Below, piece by piece: positions 62,156-64,000 of a stretch of 64,000 nucleotides of DNA. Source of the DNA: Drosophila persimilis (lineage: Eukaryota > Arthropoda > Insecta > Diptera > Drosophilidae). A program made the translations under genes and the position numbers. The notes beneath the pieces were generated by a model. The model had not been told where the DNA came from. It made no database searches and saw only the letters and a list, made by a program, of their open reading frames with translations. Location of the stretch: contig NW_020825298.1 in the NCBI RefSeq assembly GCF_003286085.1, forward strand, positions 5,642,001 to 5,706,000, written 5' to 3'. Every line of letters starts with the position of its first letter. Positions within the stretch are counted from its first letter, which is position 1.

Positions 62156-62908
62156 ATGAAGTCTTCAACAATTTTGCCCACTGACACCAAGGAGTTGCTG
62201 GAAGCACGAGAAAGTGAACTGAAGAAGGTCCTGCAGTTGAAACTTTTGCTGGATGTATTGCGCCGCTTGGAGCCTGCAAATCAGAGCCCCGAAATTAAGC
62301 GAGCTCTCAAATTGGTGTCCATTGGGGAATTTGTCCGACTAGACGATAGCGATCACGTACTTGGTAAGATCTGCTACAGTGATATCTTATTCTCTTGGTC
62401 ATATTTATGTTTTTTTCCAGACCTACAGGACTACAAAATAATACCGGCCCTCTCCTACACGGACCGCAAGGCCGTGCGCACCAATCTGACGGCCCAGCTG
62501 CAGGCCAAGCTCCTGCCCATTACCGAGCTGGGGGATCAGATACGTGAGGAATTCCCTGAAGTATTCAGCAACGACTTGGAACTAGACCCAGGACAAAAGG
62601 AGATCATCAGGCTGGAGGTAGAGCATCGCACCAGCATGGAGAAAAGGGGTCAGCTGCTCAGCCGCAAATGCGCGCTGCTCAATGATGCAGCCGACCTGAA
62701 GATGGGCACCCACCTGGTGAACGAGCTCCAACTAAAGCAGTCGTCGGCGAATGTGACGCAGACCAAGGCGGAACTGCTGTGCAGCTGGTTCATCCACGAA
62801 ATTGCGTCGCGCACGGAGCACAGTGTAAAGGCTATCAAGGAGGTAGAAGCACATCTGGATGAGCTTCTTAGTGCCAAGAACACCCTCACCAGCACCGAAA
62901 GACGGTGA
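62156..62908 (+). CDS. Coiled-coil protein, possible augmin subunit (dgt2-like)
   Basis: Two exons (62156-62363 and 62421-62908) encode 231 residues. The intron is 57 nt with GTAAGA donor and TTTTCCAG acceptor; it is stop-free in frame, so retention would simply add 19 residues. The protein is helical throughout, with heptad-like stretches (LKKVLQLKLLLDVLRRLEP near the N-terminus, VKAIKEVEAHLDELLSAK at the end), and has no catalytic motif. Size, composition and neighbourhood fit the Drosophila augmin subunit dgt2, which helps gamma-tubulin nucleate microtubules inside the spindle, but that link is from memory and not certain. Confidence 0.6.
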   Translation: MKSSTILPTDTKELLEARESELKKVLQLKLLLDVLRRLEPANQSPEIKRALKLVSIGEFVRLDDSDHVLGKICYSDILFSWSYLCFFPDLQDYKIIPALSYTDRKAVRTNLTAQLQAKLLPITELGDQIREEFPEVFSNDLELDPGQKEIIRLEVEHRTSMEKRGQLLSRKCALLNDAADLKMGTHLVNELQLKQSSANVTQTKAELLCSWFIHEIASRTEHSVKAIKEVEAHLDELLSAKNTLTSTERR

Positions 62909-63112
62909 AACTACATTAAGAGCATTATAAAAAAATTAGTTTTAAATACATTGCGAATTGTCCAAGACAGGGCTGTTCCCCATCGGTGGCAGGTGGCAAC
63001 GCTGTTGCACAGCCCAATAGTTGGCAACGCGGCAACCAAACAATTTATAATCAGAAAAAAAACCTTAAAAACGCTTTGGACTCCTTGGCGGTGCTGGTGG
63101 ATTCAATTGACC

Positions 63113-64000
63113 ATGACCAGTCCTACTGCATCGGATCCCCAAGCGGAAGAACAGCCGGCAGATGAGGAAGCTTTGGCCACTGAGACACTGCCAGACGCTG
63201 CGCCCACTCCCTCAACGAATGGCGACGGCGGGAACGGATTGGGCGCAGAGGAGGAAAACGATGCCACCTCTCTTGACCGGGACGACTCCGCCAGCCTGTT
63301 TAGCAATACGACAACGACCACCAGGAGCAAGTCTCCGAATACGCGCAAGCTGAACCGTCTGTGCCGTCGCGTCAAGGCACCAAAAATGGTTCCACCGCTG
63401 TACAAGTACAGGTGAGCGGCTCTCGCCAGGTGTGACGCTTCGTGCGTGGTGTGACTACCTGCCTTTTGCAGCTCCCACGTGAGGGAGGACCACAATCACC
63501 AGATCTTTGGTGTCCAGTTCAATCCATTCCTAGAAAGGGGCCAGCCGCAGGTCTTTGCCACCGTGGGCAAGGATCGGGTGTCGATCTACGAGTGCGTCAA
63601 GAGGAACGAGGAGGAAAACACCAACGGTGGCCTGCGCCTCTTGCAGGTCTATGCTGATCCCGATGTGGGTAAATTTACATAAATAAATCTCTTGAACGTA
63701 AAGATTCGAACGCATTACCCTTCCCCTTTCAGACCGATGAAAGCTTCTATACGTGCGCCTGGTCGTATGACACCATCTCTGGCGACCCAGTGCTAGCCGC
63801 TGCTGGCTATCGCGGAGTCATACGCATCTTCAATCCCATAAAGCATCAATGCAGCAAGAACTACATAGGGCATGGCCATGCCATCAATGAGCTGAAGTTC
63901 CATCCGATTCGGCCGCAGCTTCTGCTGTCCGGCAGCAAGGATCACTCGCTTCGTCTGTGGAACATTCAGTCGGACGTTTGTGTGGCAGTGTTTGGCGGCG
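63113..64000 (+). CDS. escl: ESC/ESCL (EED family) Polycomb WD40 protein, 3' partial
   Basis: Exons 63113-63411, 63472-63664 and 63733 onward join in frame and run off the right edge. The N-terminus is acidic then Ser/Thr-rich ([14 protein letters not shown]). The WD40 propeller starts with [20 protein letters not shown] and continues through [56 protein letters not shown] and [14 protein letters not shown]. These are EED-family landmarks. ESC and ESCL bind E(z) and are required for histone H3K27 methylation by PRC2. Compared with the D. melanogaster ESC sequence I remember, this copy differs at many propeller positions and is closer to vertebrate EED at some, so ESCL is more likely than ESC. 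An in-frame upstream extension exists, but ATG 63113 is the first methionine giving a family-like start. Confidence 0.85.

Noticed and set aside
1-64000. LTR retroelements, endogenous virus copies, LINEs with coding sequence, CRISPR arrays
   Set aside because: I saw no reverse transcriptase, gag, integrase or envelope-like frames, no paired long terminal repeats, and no regularly spaced direct repeats of CRISPR type.

Overview
The window is eukaryotic nuclear DNA from a drosophilid fly. Short GT-AG introns (about 50-140 nt) interrupt most genes. Promoters carry fly core elements: the M1BP/Ohler-1 site, DPE-like and Inr sequences, GAGA runs and one DRE. The proteins read as fly orthologs, including Zucchini, an ESC-family protein, SART1, RPA2 and an Nth-type glycosylase. 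I cannot name the species. Several of these genes belong, from memory, to chromosome 2L (Muller B) of D. melanogaster, so a Muller B segment is likely.

Left gene-dense block (1-17.8 kb). It opens inside a ZFYVE26/spastizin-like FYVE protein (+, 5' part missing). Convergent to that is a strongly diverged aspartate-aminotransferase paralog (-), followed by RPA2 (-) and the NTH1 DNA glycosylase (-), which form a same-strand pair of DNA repair genes. Between NTH1 and Gpn1 lies a broken, intron-bearing BED-finger/hAT transposase-derived gene. Gpn1 is a single-exon GPN-loop GTPase. Next come a short reverse-strand ORF interrupted by one TGA, two intronless paralogs that resemble the C-terminal part of complex I subunit NDUFV3 (the second with a long charged Cys/Lys/Glu tail), and a small unexplained coding-like fragment near 17.6-17.8 kb.

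Central desert (about 17.8-53.1 kb). Roughly 35 kb hold no credible protein gene. The stretch is rich in short tandem repeats, CT/GA tracts, decayed repeat fragments and unusual palindromes. Near 40.6-41.6 kb lies the best candidate transcription start in the desert: TATA-like sequence, Inr matches, a strong splice donor and a GAGA tract. It may be the non-coding first exon of a gene whose remaining exons I could not find.

Right gene-dense block (53.1-64 kb). It contains a secreted GH65 protein-glucosylgalactosylhydroxylysine glucosidase-like enzyme (+), SART1 of the U4/U6.U5 tri-snRNP (-) with a candidate poison exon, a divergently transcribed 83-residue basic coiled-coil protein (+), zucchini, the piRNA endonuclease (-), with a triplicated 30-nt repeat just upstream, a coiled-coil protein that may be the augmin subunit dgt2 (+), and the first exons of an ESC/ESCL Polycomb WD40 protein (+) that runs off the right edge.

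Exon boundaries were worked out by hand from splice sites and reading phase; every multi-exon gene listed joins in frame across all its junctions, except where a break is noted.
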